A DNA stretch of 64,000 nucleotides, taken from positions 930,001 to 994,000 of the forward strand of contig CAVXPU010000005.1 of assembly GCA_963763855.1 (NCBI GenBank), in the 5' to 3' direction. Origin of the DNA: JAIBCC01 sp963763855 (GTDB lineage Bacteria; Acidobacteriota; Blastocatellia; Pyrinomonadales; Pyrinomonadaceae). The notes under the pieces are model-generated. The model was not told the DNA's origin. It saw nothing but the letters and a program-made list of their open reading frames with translations, and did no database searches. Of the stretch, positions 43,847 through 53,177 are shown piece by piece. Every line of letters begins with the position of its first letter. Within the stretch, counting starts at the first letter, position 1. Made by a program: the position numbers and the translations under genes.

Positions 43847-43917
43847 TTCATTTGTTGATTGAAACATTGAATCATTGTATAAAAGCAATGAACAAATGAT
43901 TCATTGAATCAATAAAA
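43847..43917. repeat. imperfect palindromic element H between ilvC and cupin gene
   Basis: TTGATTGAAACATTGAATC on the left is mirrored by GATTCATTGAATCAA on the right, around CATTG/CAATG repeats. It fills the 78-bp gap. Confidence 0.45.
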
Positions 43918-43920
43918 TCT

Positions 43921-44289
43921 ATGAAATACGATTGGAATAAAGAAGAAGGACGCACGTTGGTCGATGGTTATAGTCGCGGCGTCGCGGTTGGCGAAAGCAT
44001 CATGATGGCTCACGTAAAGCTTGATGAAGGGGCAATTACCAAGCCCCATCGTCACGATTTTGAAGAGATTCTTTATGTCGTTTCGGGACGTTGGCGGGTC
44101 AGTTTTGGCGGACGTGAATTCGTTTTAGAGGCGAATCAGAGTCTCGTAATTCCTGCTAATGTTGAGCATTCTTCAGTCGCCGAGGCGGATACAGTTGCCA
44201 TCGCCTGCACAAATCACCGTCCGGAATGGGAAGGTAATCAAGATTTTTGGCTCCATTACAATCAAGATAAGCATCTTTGGGGAGTTTAG
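43921..44289 (+). CDS. cupin-domain protein within the ilv cluster
   Basis: A 122-residue single-domain cupin. KPHRHDFEEILYVVSGRWRV and VIPANVEHSSVAEADT carry the two cupin motifs with their metal histidines. No signal peptide is present. It lies between ilvC and ilvD on the same strand, so it is cotranscribed at least in part; whether it has a role in the pathway is unknown. Confidence 0.85.
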   Translation: MKYDWNKEEGRTLVDGYSRGVAVGESIMMAHVKLDEGAITKPHRHDFEEILYVVSGRWRVSFGGREFVLEANQSLVIPANVEHSSVAEADTVAIACTNHRPEWEGNQDFWLHYNQDKHLWGV

Positions 44290-44398
44290 GTAGCGGCACA
44301 GGCAGTAGCAGAGGGCAGTTAGTTTTTTAATCCTAACGCCCGTTTTTTTGTCCAGTAATCGAACAAGAAACTGCGGCTGCCACTGCTTCTGCCGACTG
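44290..44398. repeat. imperfect palindromic element I between cupin and ilvD
   Basis: GGCAGTAGCAGAGGGCAGT on the left is partly mirrored by ACTGCGGCTGCCACTGC on the right, with matching blocks CGGCA, CAGT, CAG and GCAGT. It ends a few bases before the ilvD start. Confidence 0.55.
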
Positions 44399-44402
44399 AA
44401 AT

Positions 44403-46070
44403 ATGAATAGAAGAAGTTGTCAAATTACACAAGGAGTTGAACGTTCGCCGAATCGGGCGATGCTTCGGGCTGTCGGATTTTCTGACGAAGATTTTTCCAA
44501 ACCGATAATCGGCGTGGCGAATGGCTACAGCACAATTACGCCGTGCAACGCGGGGATAAATGTTCTTGCAGAACGTGCAATTGATGCCCTTAGTGAAAGC
44601 GGAACAATGCCGCAAGTATTTGGCACGATTACAATTAGCGACGGGATTTCGATGGGAACTGAAGGGATGAAATACTCGCTCGTTTCCCGCGAAGTGATTG
44701 CGGATTCGATTGAAACGGTCTGCAACGGGCAATCGCTGGACGGGGTTTTGGCAATTGGCGGCTGCGATAAAAATATGCCCGGTGCAATGATTGCGATTGC
44801 CCGTTTGAATATTCCGGCAATTTTCGTTTATGGCGGAACTATTAAAGCGGGACATCTGGACGGCGAGGATTTGACGGTTGTTTCGTCTTTTGAGGCAGTT
44901 GGACAACATTCGGCGGGAAAGATTGATGATAAAAGATTGACCGAAGTTGAGAAGCACGCTTGCCCGGGCGTAGGTTCGTGCGGCGGTATGTTTACTGCAA
45001 ACACGATGTCTTCGGCGATTGAAGCATTGGGTTTGAGTTTGCCGTATTCTTCGACAATGGCGGCGGAAGACAGCGAAAAAGCCGATAGTGCGGCGGAATC
45101 TGCACGAGTTTTAGCGGAAGCAGTAAAAAACGATTTAACTTCTAGCCAAATTTTGACCCGTAAAGCCTTTGAAAATGCGATTGCGGTGATAATGGCGGTT
45201 GGCGGTTCTACCAATGCTGTGTTGCATCTTTTGGCGATCGCACACGCCGCTAATGTCGATTTGAAACTAGATGATTTTGAAGAAATTCGAGCTAAAGTGC
45301 CTGTCTTCTGTGACTTAAAACCATCAGGCAAATATGTTGCGACCGATTTACACAAAGCCGGCGGAATTCCATTGGTCATGAAAATGCTCCTCAAAGCAGG
45401 ACTTTTACATGGCGATTGCATGACGATCACGGGTAAAACGATAGCTGAAAATCTTGCTCAAATTCCCGACGCACCGAATTTGAATCAAGACGTAATTCGT
45501 CAATTTAATAAGCCGCTTTACGAGCAAGGACATCTCGCAATTCTACGCGGAAATTTAGCCGCGGAAGGGTCGGTCGCGAAAATCACCGGAGTTAAAAATC
45601 CTTCGATCACTGGGAAAGCAAAGGTTTTCGATTCCGAAGAAGAGTGCCTTAAAGCTATTCTTTCCAAAAAAATACAGGCAGGCGACGTAATCGTAATTCG
45701 CTATGAAGGACCAAAAGGCGGACCCGGAATGCGTGAAATGTTCGCACCGACTTCCGCAATTATCGGAGCAGGTTTGGGTGATTCCGTCGGGTTAATCACC
45801 GATGGCAGATTTTCCGGCGGAACATATGGAATGGTGGTCGGACACGTTGCTCCCGAAGCATTCGTTGGCGGAAATATCGCACTGATTGAAGAAGGGGATT
45901 CGATAACGATCGATGCTCCTACGCGAACTTTGCAGCTAAATATTTCCGACGAAGAATTGGCGACCCGCAGAAGACTATGGAAAGCACCGGAACCAAAATA
46001 TATCCGAGGAGTTTTGGCGAAATATGCCAAGCTTGTTTCATCTGCTGAATTTGGAGCGGTGACGGATTAA
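44403..46070 (+). CDS. ilvD: dihydroxy-acid dehydratase
   Basis: 555 residues. Dehydrates the dihydroxy acids to the 2-oxo acids. AIGGCDKNMPGAMIA and ACPGVGSCGGMFTANTMSS carry the cysteine ligands of the iron-sulfur cluster, and GRFSGGTYGMVVGHVAPEA holds the C-terminal catalytic region. It is of normal length with no frameshift. It closes the ilv genes; the terminator is not obvious because element J follows. Confidence 0.96.
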   Translation: MNRRSCQITQGVERSPNRAMLRAVGFSDEDFSKPIIGVANGYSTITPCNAGINVLAERAIDALSESGTMPQVFGTITISDGISMGTEGMKYSLVSREVIADSIETVCNGQSLDGVLAIGGCDKNMPGAMIAIARLNIPAIFVYGGTIKAGHLDGEDLTVVSSFEAVGQHSAGKIDDKRLTEVEKHACPGVGSCGGMFTANTMSSAIEALGLSLPYSSTMAAEDSEKADSAAESARVLAEAVKNDLTSSQILTRKAFENAIAVIMAVGGSTNAVLHLLAIAHAANVDLKLDDFEEIRAKVPVFCDLKPSGKYVATDLHKAGGIPLVMKMLLKAGLLHGDCMTITGKTIAENLAQIPDAPNLNQDVIRQFNKPLYEQGHLAILRGNLAAEGSVAKITGVKNPSITGKAKVFDSEEECLKAILSKKIQAGDVIVIRYEGPKGGPGMREMFAPTSAIIGAGLGDSVGLITDGRFSGGTYGMVVGHVAPEAFVGGNIALIEEGDSITIDAPTRTLQLNISDEELATRRRLWKAPEPKYIRGVLAKYAKLVSSAEFGAVTD

Positions 46071-46074
46071 TCAG

Positions 46075-46151
46075 GTCAGTAGCGTTTTGCGTGAGCAAAT
46101 GCGTTCAAAATAACAACTAGGACGCATCGGCTCACGCACGACGCTACTGAC
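46075..46151. repeat. palindromic element J after ilvD
   Basis: Arms 46075-46096 and 46130-46151 are inverted repeats (GTCAGTAGCG / CGCTACTGAC and GCGTGAGC / GCTCACGC), with ATGCGTT/GACGCAT nearer the loop. It could act as a terminator for ilvD. Confidence 0.8.
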
Positions 46152-46177
46152 AAGATGGCTTACGCAAAACTCTACAT

Positions 46178-46751
46178 ATGTTCCAAATCTATAACGAAGG
46201 CAAGACTTTCGAGAAAATCATTTATTCAGAGCGATTCCGCAAAACCCGAGGAATTTGAAGACTGCACTTTTATTGACTGCAATTTCGCCAATACAGATTT
46301 ATCAAACGTAATTTTTTCCGATTGCGATTTCATCGGATGCAACCTGAGCAATGCAAAGATCGCTGGAGCGGCTTTTCGAGATGTCCGTTTTAAGGAATGC
46401 AAATTGCTCGGTTTGCGGTTTGATGAATGCAATATCTTTCTCTTTGAAGTCGGTTTCGCAAACTGTAACCTCAATGTTTCTTCATTTTACGGATTGAAAA
46501 TCAAGAAAACGAAATTCCTTGACTGCAATTTGTCGGAAGTAGATTTCTCCACCGCCGAATTGAGCGAAGCGGTTTTCCAAAATTGCGACCTCCGGCGAGC
46601 ACAATTTGAAAATTCGATTCTTGAAAAATCAGACTTTCGTACGGCTTATAATTATTCGTTTGATCCGGAATTAAATCGCATCAAGAAAGCTAAATTTTCT
46701 AAAGAGGGAATCGACGGACTTTTGGGTAAATACGAAATTGAAATAACTTAG
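46178..46751 (+). pseudogene. pentapeptide-repeat protein (Qnr-like), one frameshift
   Basis: Reading 46178-46751 with one base removed from AAAACCC (46241-46247) gives 190 residues. It begins MFQIYNEGKTFEKIIYSE, the normal N-terminus of Qnr-like pentapeptide proteins, then continues into CTFIDCNFANTDLSNVIF and many further pentapeptides (CNLSNAKI, CNLNVSSF, CDLRRAQF). An uncorrected ORF starting at ATG 46155 begins next to element J with an unrelated N-terminus. The quadrilateral beta-helix should mimic DNA in Qnr-like proteins; that this one binds gyrase is not shown. Terminator follows. Confidence 0.8.
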
Positions 46752-46772
46752 CGAAGTTTCCAATAATTCGAT

Positions 46773-46811
46773 AAAAAGCAGTTTTCTTATTCGAGAGAAC
46801 TGCTTTTTTTT
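46773..46811 (+). terminator. Rho-independent terminator
   Basis: AAAAGCAGTT (46774-46783) pairs with AACTGCTTTT (46798-46807), followed by a run of eight T in all. Confidence 0.85.
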
Positions 46812-46826
46812 GTTATAAAAGTAATT

Positions 46827-48264
46827 ATGAACAGAGCACAAACATTGGGAGAATTAAAATCCAGCGGACACGTTTCACGGTCGGTAAAAGACGAAATGCG
46901 GTGCAAATCTCATCAAAAAAATCAGAAGCGGAGAAAAACTGTTTCGAGGGATTGTGGGCTATGATGAAACGGTGATTCCGCAGCTCGTAAACGCAGTTTT
47001 ATCGAAACATAATATCATCTTGCTCGGCACACGCGGACAGGCTAAGAGTCGTATTATCAGACAATTAACTGAAGTTGTTGGATGAAGAAATGCCGATCAT
47101 CGCGGGTTCGGAAATTAACGATAATCCTTTCCAGCCGCTTTCGGCTTACGGCAGGCAGCAGGTGGAAATTCACGGCGATGAGACGAAAATTGATTGGGTA
47201 AAACGCGATAATCGCTTTGTTGAAAAACTCGCGACGCCTGATGTGACGATTGCCGATATTATCGGCGATGTTGACCCGATCAAAGCTGCGAAAGGCGGAC
47301 ATCTTTTGTCTGACGAATTGACGATTCATTTCGGACTTCTGCCGACGGGCAAATCGCGGAATTTTTGCGATCAACGAATTGCCGGATTTGGCAGGAAAAA
47401 TTCAGGTTGGACTTTTTAATATCATGCAGGAAGGCGATGTTCAGATTAAGGGTTATCCGGTGCGTTTGCCGCTCGATGTGATGCTGGTTTTTTCGGCAAA
47501 TCCGGAAGATTACACGGCTCGCGGGAAAATTATTACGCCGTTGAAAGATCAGAATCGGTTCGGAAATTTCTACGCATTATCCGAAAGATATTTCACTCGG
47601 CGTGGAAATTACAAAGCAGGAAGCATGGCTCAAACGGGATGATTTTGATGGATTTACACTCGAAATTCCCGAATTTATCGGCGAACTAATCGAACAAATT
47701 GCCTTTGAAGCGAGAGACGATCAGCGAATTGATAAACGCTCGGGAGTTTCGCAGAGATTTCCGATAACTGCAACAGAAGCAATGGTTTCCAATGCTGAGA
47801 GACGGGCATTATTGACTAATGAGCCTGAGATCGTTCCGCGAATTTCGGATATTTACGCGGCGTTACCTGCGATGACCGGAAAAATGGAGCTCGAATACGA
47901 AGGCGAACAGATTGGAGCAAATCGGGTTGCCAAAGATTTGATAAAAAAGGCGAGCAGCGTTGTTTTTGATGGTTTCTTTTTAGGGATTGATTTTGCTCCG
48001 GCGATTCATTGGTTTGATCAGGGAAATAAACTTTTGCTTTCCGATAATGCATCTGCTGAAGAATGCGTCAACCTTTTGCAAAGCGTTCCCGATTTGATCG
48101 AATCAACGCTCGTTCCGCTGGAATTTACCCGAAATGACAAGGCAAAGCTTGTCTCAGCCTGCGAATTCGTTTTGGAAGGCTTATACGCCCAAAATAAGAT
48201 TTCACGCAATGAAGAAGGCGGCTACGAAGCAATGACGCGAACAAAACGCGACGCCGTGGATTGA
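46827..48264 (+). pseudogene. MoxR-type AAA+ ATPase with four single-base frameshifts
   Basis: Corrected for four extra bases (near 46900, 47080, 47347 and 47553) the gene is 1,434 bp, exactly 478 codons (477 aa). It has VGYDETVIPQLVNAVLSKHN, Walker A GTRGQAKS, the region-B motif HLLSDEL (usually LFIDEL), TANRGIFAINELPDLAGK and DVMLVFSANPEDYTARGK, as in MoxR/ChlI-like ATPases that prepare VWA partners. The C-terminal 200 residues are mainly helical. A VWA gene occurs at 55084 on the same strand, 7 kb away. Such pairs are usually adjacent, so an accessory patch was probably inserted between them. Confidence 0.75.
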
Positions 48265-48652
48265 TTTATGATGATTTAACTGATTTGGATAGTTATAATT
48301 AAAAATCTAATTAAAGTTAGTTAAGTATAAGAGAATGTTTCTTTATTCGGTGAAACCGACGAAATATTTTTAGCCGAATAAACAAAGAATAATTCAAATT
48401 CCGAATAGCTTTAACTGAAGCAAAAGGCAAGATTGATAATATATTTGATTTTGGCTAAAGCCTGTGATTGTAGTAATTAAAGTTCCGTCAGCTAAAGCGG
48501 ACGGCAATTCATAAAGGCAGACGACAATCTATAAAACGGAAGCGAGATTTACCAGGACAATCTCCCCGAATGAGCGAAGGAGCATCATTAATCAAGTAGA
48601 ATCAGGAATGTTTTGAGTTGGCAGTCGGCGTTTGTTTGTCGCAGTGATTATT
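48265..48652. other. gene-free 388-bp stretch with dispersed repeat module
   Basis: No supported ORF. It holds modules that recur at 52.97 and 54.25 kb: TCCGTCAGCTAAAGCGGACG-type (48484-48512) and TTTGGCTAAAGCC near 48450. Confidence 0.6.
48484..48512 (-). repeat. dispersed 28-29 bp module, copy 1 (reverse)
   Basis: Reverse complement of ATGAATTGCCGTCTGC-TTTAGCTGACGGA, with one mismatch to copy 2. Confidence 0.75.
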
Positions 48653-49558
48653 ATGAAACAAATAACCATATCTAAGAAGAAATTATTTATCATAGCCTTC
48701 TTTTTATTCCTTTTGATTGGCGGGTATTGGGTATGGACATATTTTACCAGTCCAACCGGAAGTCAAAAAGTTAATTTTATAGCGGCACAATCGCAAAAAT
48801 TCACGAGCGGCAACTTAAATTTCACCGTATATCGTGCAGAAAACGGCGTAAGTGAAGACGTAATATATCACTTACACGGAAGGAATATGGATGATTCTAT
48901 TTGGAATGATGACACTTATTTTACTTCCTTAGTTCAATCGTATTGGCAGAAATCATCAACAAAACCGCCAACTGTTGTGGTCGTTTCTTACGGAAATGTG
49001 TGGCTTTTAACTCCAAAAAATTCCAAAGCGGAAAGTGGTTTAATGGATGATTTTGTTGCCCGTCTGCCCGAAATTGAATCAAAAACAGGTAAACCGCGAA
49101 ATAGAATTTTGCTTGGCGAATCAATGGGCGGATTGAATGTATTGATATTAGGTCTCAGTCATCCTAACCTGTTTTCTAAAGTTGCATCGCTCTGTCCGGG
49201 AGTTTATTTGGATTCACCGTTTTCTGATTTTTCGACGATGAGAGAATCAGTCAAACGCACCGGAGCAGATCCAAAGATAGCATTTGGAATACTCCAAATG
49301 GCAAAGACTTATGTTTCTAATGAAGAGGAATGGAACTCAATTTCTCCGATAAAATTGATTGAGCGGGCAGATGATAAGTATCCTGAACTATATTTATCGT
49401 GTGGTCTTTATGATAAATACGGCAATTTTGAGGGAACGGAAGCCCTTGCAAATATCGCAATAAAACGCGGCGTAAAAACTAAATGGCATCCTCTGTATGG
49501 CGGACACTGTGCTATTGATGTTGCTTCACTGGCAGATTTTCTTGCCGCTAATCAATGA
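48653..49558 (+). CDS. membrane-anchored or secreted alpha/beta-hydrolase (esterase D-like)
   Basis: 301 residues from ATG 48653. A single hydrophobic helix (LFIIAFFLFLLIGGYWVW) serves as an uncleaved anchor or signal peptide. The hydrolase domain has the nucleophile motif GESMGGLNVL and a catalytic His in GGHCAID, like esterase D / tributyrin-type enzymes (PF00756). The Asp lies around GLYDKYGNFEG. It is the first gene of the accessory patch and has no frameshift. Confidence 0.75.
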   Translation: MKQITISKKKLFIIAFFLFLLIGGYWVWTYFTSPTGSQKVNFIAAQSQKFTSGNLNFTVYRAENGVSEDVIYHLHGRNMDDSIWNDDTYFTSLVQSYWQKSSTKPPTVVVVSYGNVWLLTPKNSKAESGLMDDFVARLPEIESKTGKPRNRILLGESMGGLNVLILGLSHPNLFSKVASLCPGVYLDSPFSDFSTMRESVKRTGADPKIAFGILQMAKTYVSNEEEWNSISPIKLIERADDKYPELYLSCGLYDKYGNFEGTEALANIAIKRGVKTKWHPLYGGHCAIDVASLADFLAANQ

Positions 49559-49613
49559 ATTTTGGGAAGATAGTATCAGTTAAACCGTTTTGCAACAGCA
49601 AATAGATATTATT

Positions 49614-49832
49614 ATGAGCAATAATTTTTTAGATTTATGAAAAGAAAAAGTCATCGTTTTTGACGGTGCAATGGGAAGCAATCTGCAATGGCAGAATTTG
49701 ACGATTATTGAAAAAGTTCACACGGGATTTTTAGATGTCGGTTGTGATGTGATTGAAACTAACTTTTTCGGCGGCGGCGAGATTTATCACGGGAATTTGC
49801 CTGATGGGGTGAAGGAGCATAATGAAATTTGA
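49614..49832 (+). pseudogene. metH: remnant of methionine synthase (homocysteine S-methyltransferase N-terminus)
   Basis: Reading from ATG 49614: SNNFLDL, then an in-frame TGA, then KEKVIVFDGAMGSNLQ, the MetH opening, then WQNLTIIEKVHTGFLDVGC joined to DVIETNFFGGG, which belongs about 40 residues further on. A piece is deleted, the frame stops after HNEI, and the remaining ~1,100 residues of MetH are absent. Confidence 0.75.
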
Positions 49833-49936
49833 GAAAAGAAAATATTTTGAAAAAAGTTTGTAATATTTCGACACTTTTTGTCATTATAAATTGAAGCTTT
49901 ACCAAATTCTGTTCCTATTAGGAGAAATCAAGGTAA

Positions 49937-50783
49937 ATGAGAAACTATTTGCTTTTTCTTATTTTGCTGTTTACCTCTTTAACCGTAAATTCGCAAACAA
50001 ACGTATCCGTCAAGTCAACTGAATTCAAGAAACCTAATTGGTTGAAAAAATGTAATCTGACTAAGGAAGCTGAAAAGAAAATTCTTTTTGAATATGGGGC
50101 TGTTTATTTATCGCAAGTATTTGAACCTGACACATCAATACGACCCTCAAAATGTAGATTTCAAAATTCATCTGAGGTCGAACAGTTTGCAAAATCCTTC
50201 AAAACAGTTGATAACGAACCTGTGTTTGCCAAGTTTTATCTTCAAACGGAAGCAAAAGTAAAACTTCTTGAAGCATTTGCGGATTTAAACGGCAGGCAAA
50301 ACGTGGCTAGAAACTGCAACGACAAACCTGAAACCTGCACCGATGGTATTAATAATGATTGGGCTTTTCGAGATTACGAGCAAGCATATCGAAATTGGAT
50401 TAACCATCTTGCAAGCAAGTTGAGAACAAAAACATTTGATGATGTGGTAAGAGATCACTCTGAATATATTTATTCATATGCAATTCCAGGTGGCTCTCAG
50501 CACCATCTTAGGTTTAGCAATTGATGTTAACAATGGCAAAAGTAATTCTGATATTAAACCGTGTATTCCAAATGAAAACTGTAGAATCTGCAATGAGGAG
50601 TGCGTGAACAAACTAAATGAAAAAGGATGGTTCCGAACGGTTCGTTATGACCCATTTCATTTTACGTTCTTAGGTTACGCGGAAACTGAATTGCCATCTA
50701 AAGGTTTGAAACAAGTTGAATGTAAACAGAAACGAGGGGCTGGAACTGGCGAGAAATTTAAATACTGGTTTCTCAAATATTAA
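49937..50783 (+). pseudogene. secreted VanY-like D,D-carboxypeptidase (peptidase M15), one frameshift
   Basis: One base too many at about 50508 splits the gene; corrected, it has 282 codons (281 aa). A signal peptide (LLFLILLFTSLTVNS) is followed by 150 residues of helical domain. SQHHLGLAIDV fits the M15 zinc-binding motif SxHxxGxAxD, and YDPFHFTFLGY supplies the second His-containing motif (usually WHF). Four or more cysteines lie between (CIPNENCRICNEEC), likely disulfides. It would trim the terminal D-residue of peptidoglycan peptides. Confidence 0.7.
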
Positions 50784-50818
50784 GAATTATAATGGCGTAG
50801 ATGGTTGGAGGTGTGACG

Positions 50819-51815
50819 ATGTTAAATAAATTATTGATTATTTTGATGATATCTGCGTTTTTGGCATTTGATGCTAAATCACAAGATAAATCGCCTGAGC
50901 CATGTAAAATTGAATATAACTACAAAAACCTAACTTGTATGGAGCAAGGAATTTTTCTAATTGACAATCTGATAACGATCAGGGTTTACACGAAAAATCC
51001 ACCAAAAACTAACCCTAGAACAATAATTGACAGGACGTTTGTCGTTGTTCACGCCAATGAAGAAAAAGGTCTTGACGCAGCAAAAAAAGTTATTTCTGAG
51101 AATTATGGAAGACTTGTTGAGGTTGTTTCAAAATCTTCGTCTGGTAAAAACCAAAGATATTTGTATTTCGGGACAAATAAGGAAAATTGCGTTGATCCAA
51201 ATCGAATTTATACTAAAAAAGGTATAAAAGATAGTCTTGTATATACGGGAAAGCCCTGCAATATAACAACAATAACAGAAGGTCTAATCAATGAAATTGA
51301 TAGTTTTGCGAAAAAACTGTTAAAGATTGTGACCAAAAATAACACAATCAATTTTGTTATCGGGATTCACAATAACGATGATAGTTTATCTCTGAGCGAT
51401 TGGAGTAACGGAGACGAAGCCAAATCTGCTTTTGGGGTTTTTAAAGATTAACAATCATAATCACGATTCCAATAGGGAAATGTTAGACACTAATAGCCAC
51501 AACTTTGTATTGGTAACAAATTCAAATCTTTTCGCTAAACTCTTTAATGGTGTTTACTTTATTGCATTGCAGGAGAGTAGAGAATATCTTACAAAACTCG
51601 TTGCTGGAACGTCGAACAGAGTCTTAAAAGACGAATTGGATGATGGCTCTATGTCGATTTATTTTGGATATACCTTATTTGGAGCTTAGGGCAAACCTTT
51701 TGACTACATAATAATTGAGGCTGGTGGAAAAGATAATCCAGCGGATAACACTGCCGAACCTAATAAAGAGTGGCAAAAGAAGGTAATAAAACTCGTATTA
51801 AAAATGAAGCGTTAG
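50819..51815 (+). pseudogene. secreted M14 / AstE-like metallohydrolase candidate, frameshift plus in-frame stop
   Basis: Starting at ATG 50819 (GGAGG at 50807) with a signal peptide. One extra A near 51444 is corrected, giving 332 codons. In-frame TAG at 51687-51689 remains. Residues that would match carboxypeptidase/succinylglutamate-desuccinylase motifs are VVHANEEKG (HxxE), VIGIHNND (third zinc His) and YIIIEAGG (catalytic Glu), the last two of them placed after the correction. This is weak, motif-level evidence; the family is not certain. Next to a VanY-like enzyme a peptidoglycan-amidase or peptidase role is plausible. Confidence 0.5.
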
Positions 51816-51832
51816 ACAGGAGAAAAATAATT

Positions 51833-52801
51833 ATGAAAATGAGAATCATGCTAATCTTGACATTGATGTTTTGCAACTCAAATAAGTTTTGCTCAGGAAT
51901 ACAAGGTTGAAAAATCTGAGACTTTTAAGCCTGAAAATAAGAAAGTTTTGCTTTTCAATAAAACTCCGCAGTTAAAGAAGATAATTCTTTTTTACTCGAT
52001 TCTTCGCGTGAATACCGATGGAAGTCCGAAATCTTACTATTCTGATGATTTTGACGGAACAACTATTGCAATAAATAAGACTTGCAACGGAATTAGCGTT
52101 TATAAAAAACTCTCAAACAATAAAGAAGTAAAATTAAAATGTTCGGAAGCAAAAGAGATATTCAAACAGTTTCGAGCAAATAATTGGAATGATTTGCCAG
52201 GTTATAGAATTAAATGGGACTCAGTAATTGCGGCACGGGAATCAAAACTATGTATTTTTCAAGAGGGTTTATTCAAAGGATATTTTGGCTTATTAACATC
52301 AGTAAAAAATGATTTGCCTAGTGGACAGCGTGGTGAATGTGGGTTAAGAATCGTTTAGAGGCGGTGAAATTCTAATTTGTTCTACCGCCAAAAATTGGAA
52401 AGACGGAAATGGAGTAATTCATAAAAATCCACTTCAAGAGTTTGGGGCTGAAAATGAGGATTTAGTTTCAGCCTTTAATCAAGAAAATACTGTTCAGAGT
52501 TATGCGATCATTGGCGATGGCGGATCACTTGACAATTTGGGTGAAGGTTCAGTTGCTTTGAATATGATTTTACAAAACAAAACCGACATTCCCAAAAATT
52601 ATACCGAAGCAAAAAAATTGGATACCTGGAAATAAAAAGATATTTGTTGCCATAACTCCAAACTCAAAAGGCTACAGATTTGCAAAACCTTTCACTAAAC
52701 AAAACATAGAGAGCAGAGGTAAAGAGTTATTAAAAGAGATGGGGTTCAACGATGAGTTAAGTTTTGTTGAGTTCATGAAACAACAAAAAACCAAATTTTG
52801 A
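51833..52801 (+). pseudogene. secreted protein of unknown family, three frameshifts
   Basis: ATG 51833 with GGAG upstream. Removing one base at about 51887, 52354 and 52620 gives 322 codons. A signal peptide (IMLILTLMFCNSN) precedes a mature part with no family motif that I recognise. Segments include YSILRVNTDGSPKSYYSDDF, GECGLRIVRGGEILICST and GEGSVALNMIL, then IPGNKKIFVAITPNSKGYRF. The neighbours are VanY-like and M14-like proteins, so the three may form one secreted set. Confidence 0.5.
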
Positions 52802-52854
52802 TATTAAAGGTGATTAGTGTTCACTTAATAAATGTCTTAAACTCAATTACTTAA

Positions 52855-52977
52855 ATGAATCTTCGACTCGCAGAACGCGACCTGAAAACTAAATTCGGAG
52901 ATTTCCGCAGGATTCTTTCTTATGACGAGCAATCCAAATCTATCACAGCAATCTGCCCGAAGGTGCGAAAAATATGA
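52855..52977 (+). pseudogene. possible N-terminal remnant of a GTP cyclohydrolase II-type protein
   Basis: A 40-codon ORF reading MNLRLAERDLKTKFGDFRRI, like the N-terminus of GTP cyclohydrolase II-type enzymes (LAERxLKTKFGxFRE). It stops after about 40 residues; no zinc-binding cysteines follow. The match is short and tentative. Confidence 0.35.
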
Positions 52978-53002
52978 ATTGCCGTCTGCTTTAGCTGACG
53001 GA
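52974..53002 (+). repeat. dispersed 28-29 bp module, copy 2
   Basis: ATGAATTGCCGTCTGC then TTTAGCTGACGGA; copy 3 is identical over 26 bases. Confidence 0.75.
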
Positions 53003-53177
53003 ATAGAAAACAAGATACAAGGCTTGAGCTGAATTTAAACTAAAGAATAACAAATTCGAATAGCTTTAGGTGAATATTGCAAAAAGAAGCAAGTTATATA
53101 CCGCAATTTGCCTGACGGTTTAGGCAGAAGGAATATTGATTTAGTCAATATTCCTTTCGTTCGGAGTTTTTCAGATT

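Larger units (their letters stand above)
52802..53177. other. 376-bp gene-poor stretch with a GTP-cyclohydrolase-like remnant and repeats
   Basis: Contains the remnant at 52855-52977 and a copy of the dispersed module at 52974-53002; nothing else is supported. Confidence 0.6.

Noticed and set aside
46155..46751. Pentapeptide ORF taken from ATG 46155
   Set aside because: The start lies 3 bp from a palindrome and gives an atypical N-terminus; the corrected frame from 46178 fits the family better.
51687..51689. In-frame TAG in the M14-like gene read as pyrrolysine
   Set aside because: There is no pylT/pylS or other evidence here; error or decay is simpler.
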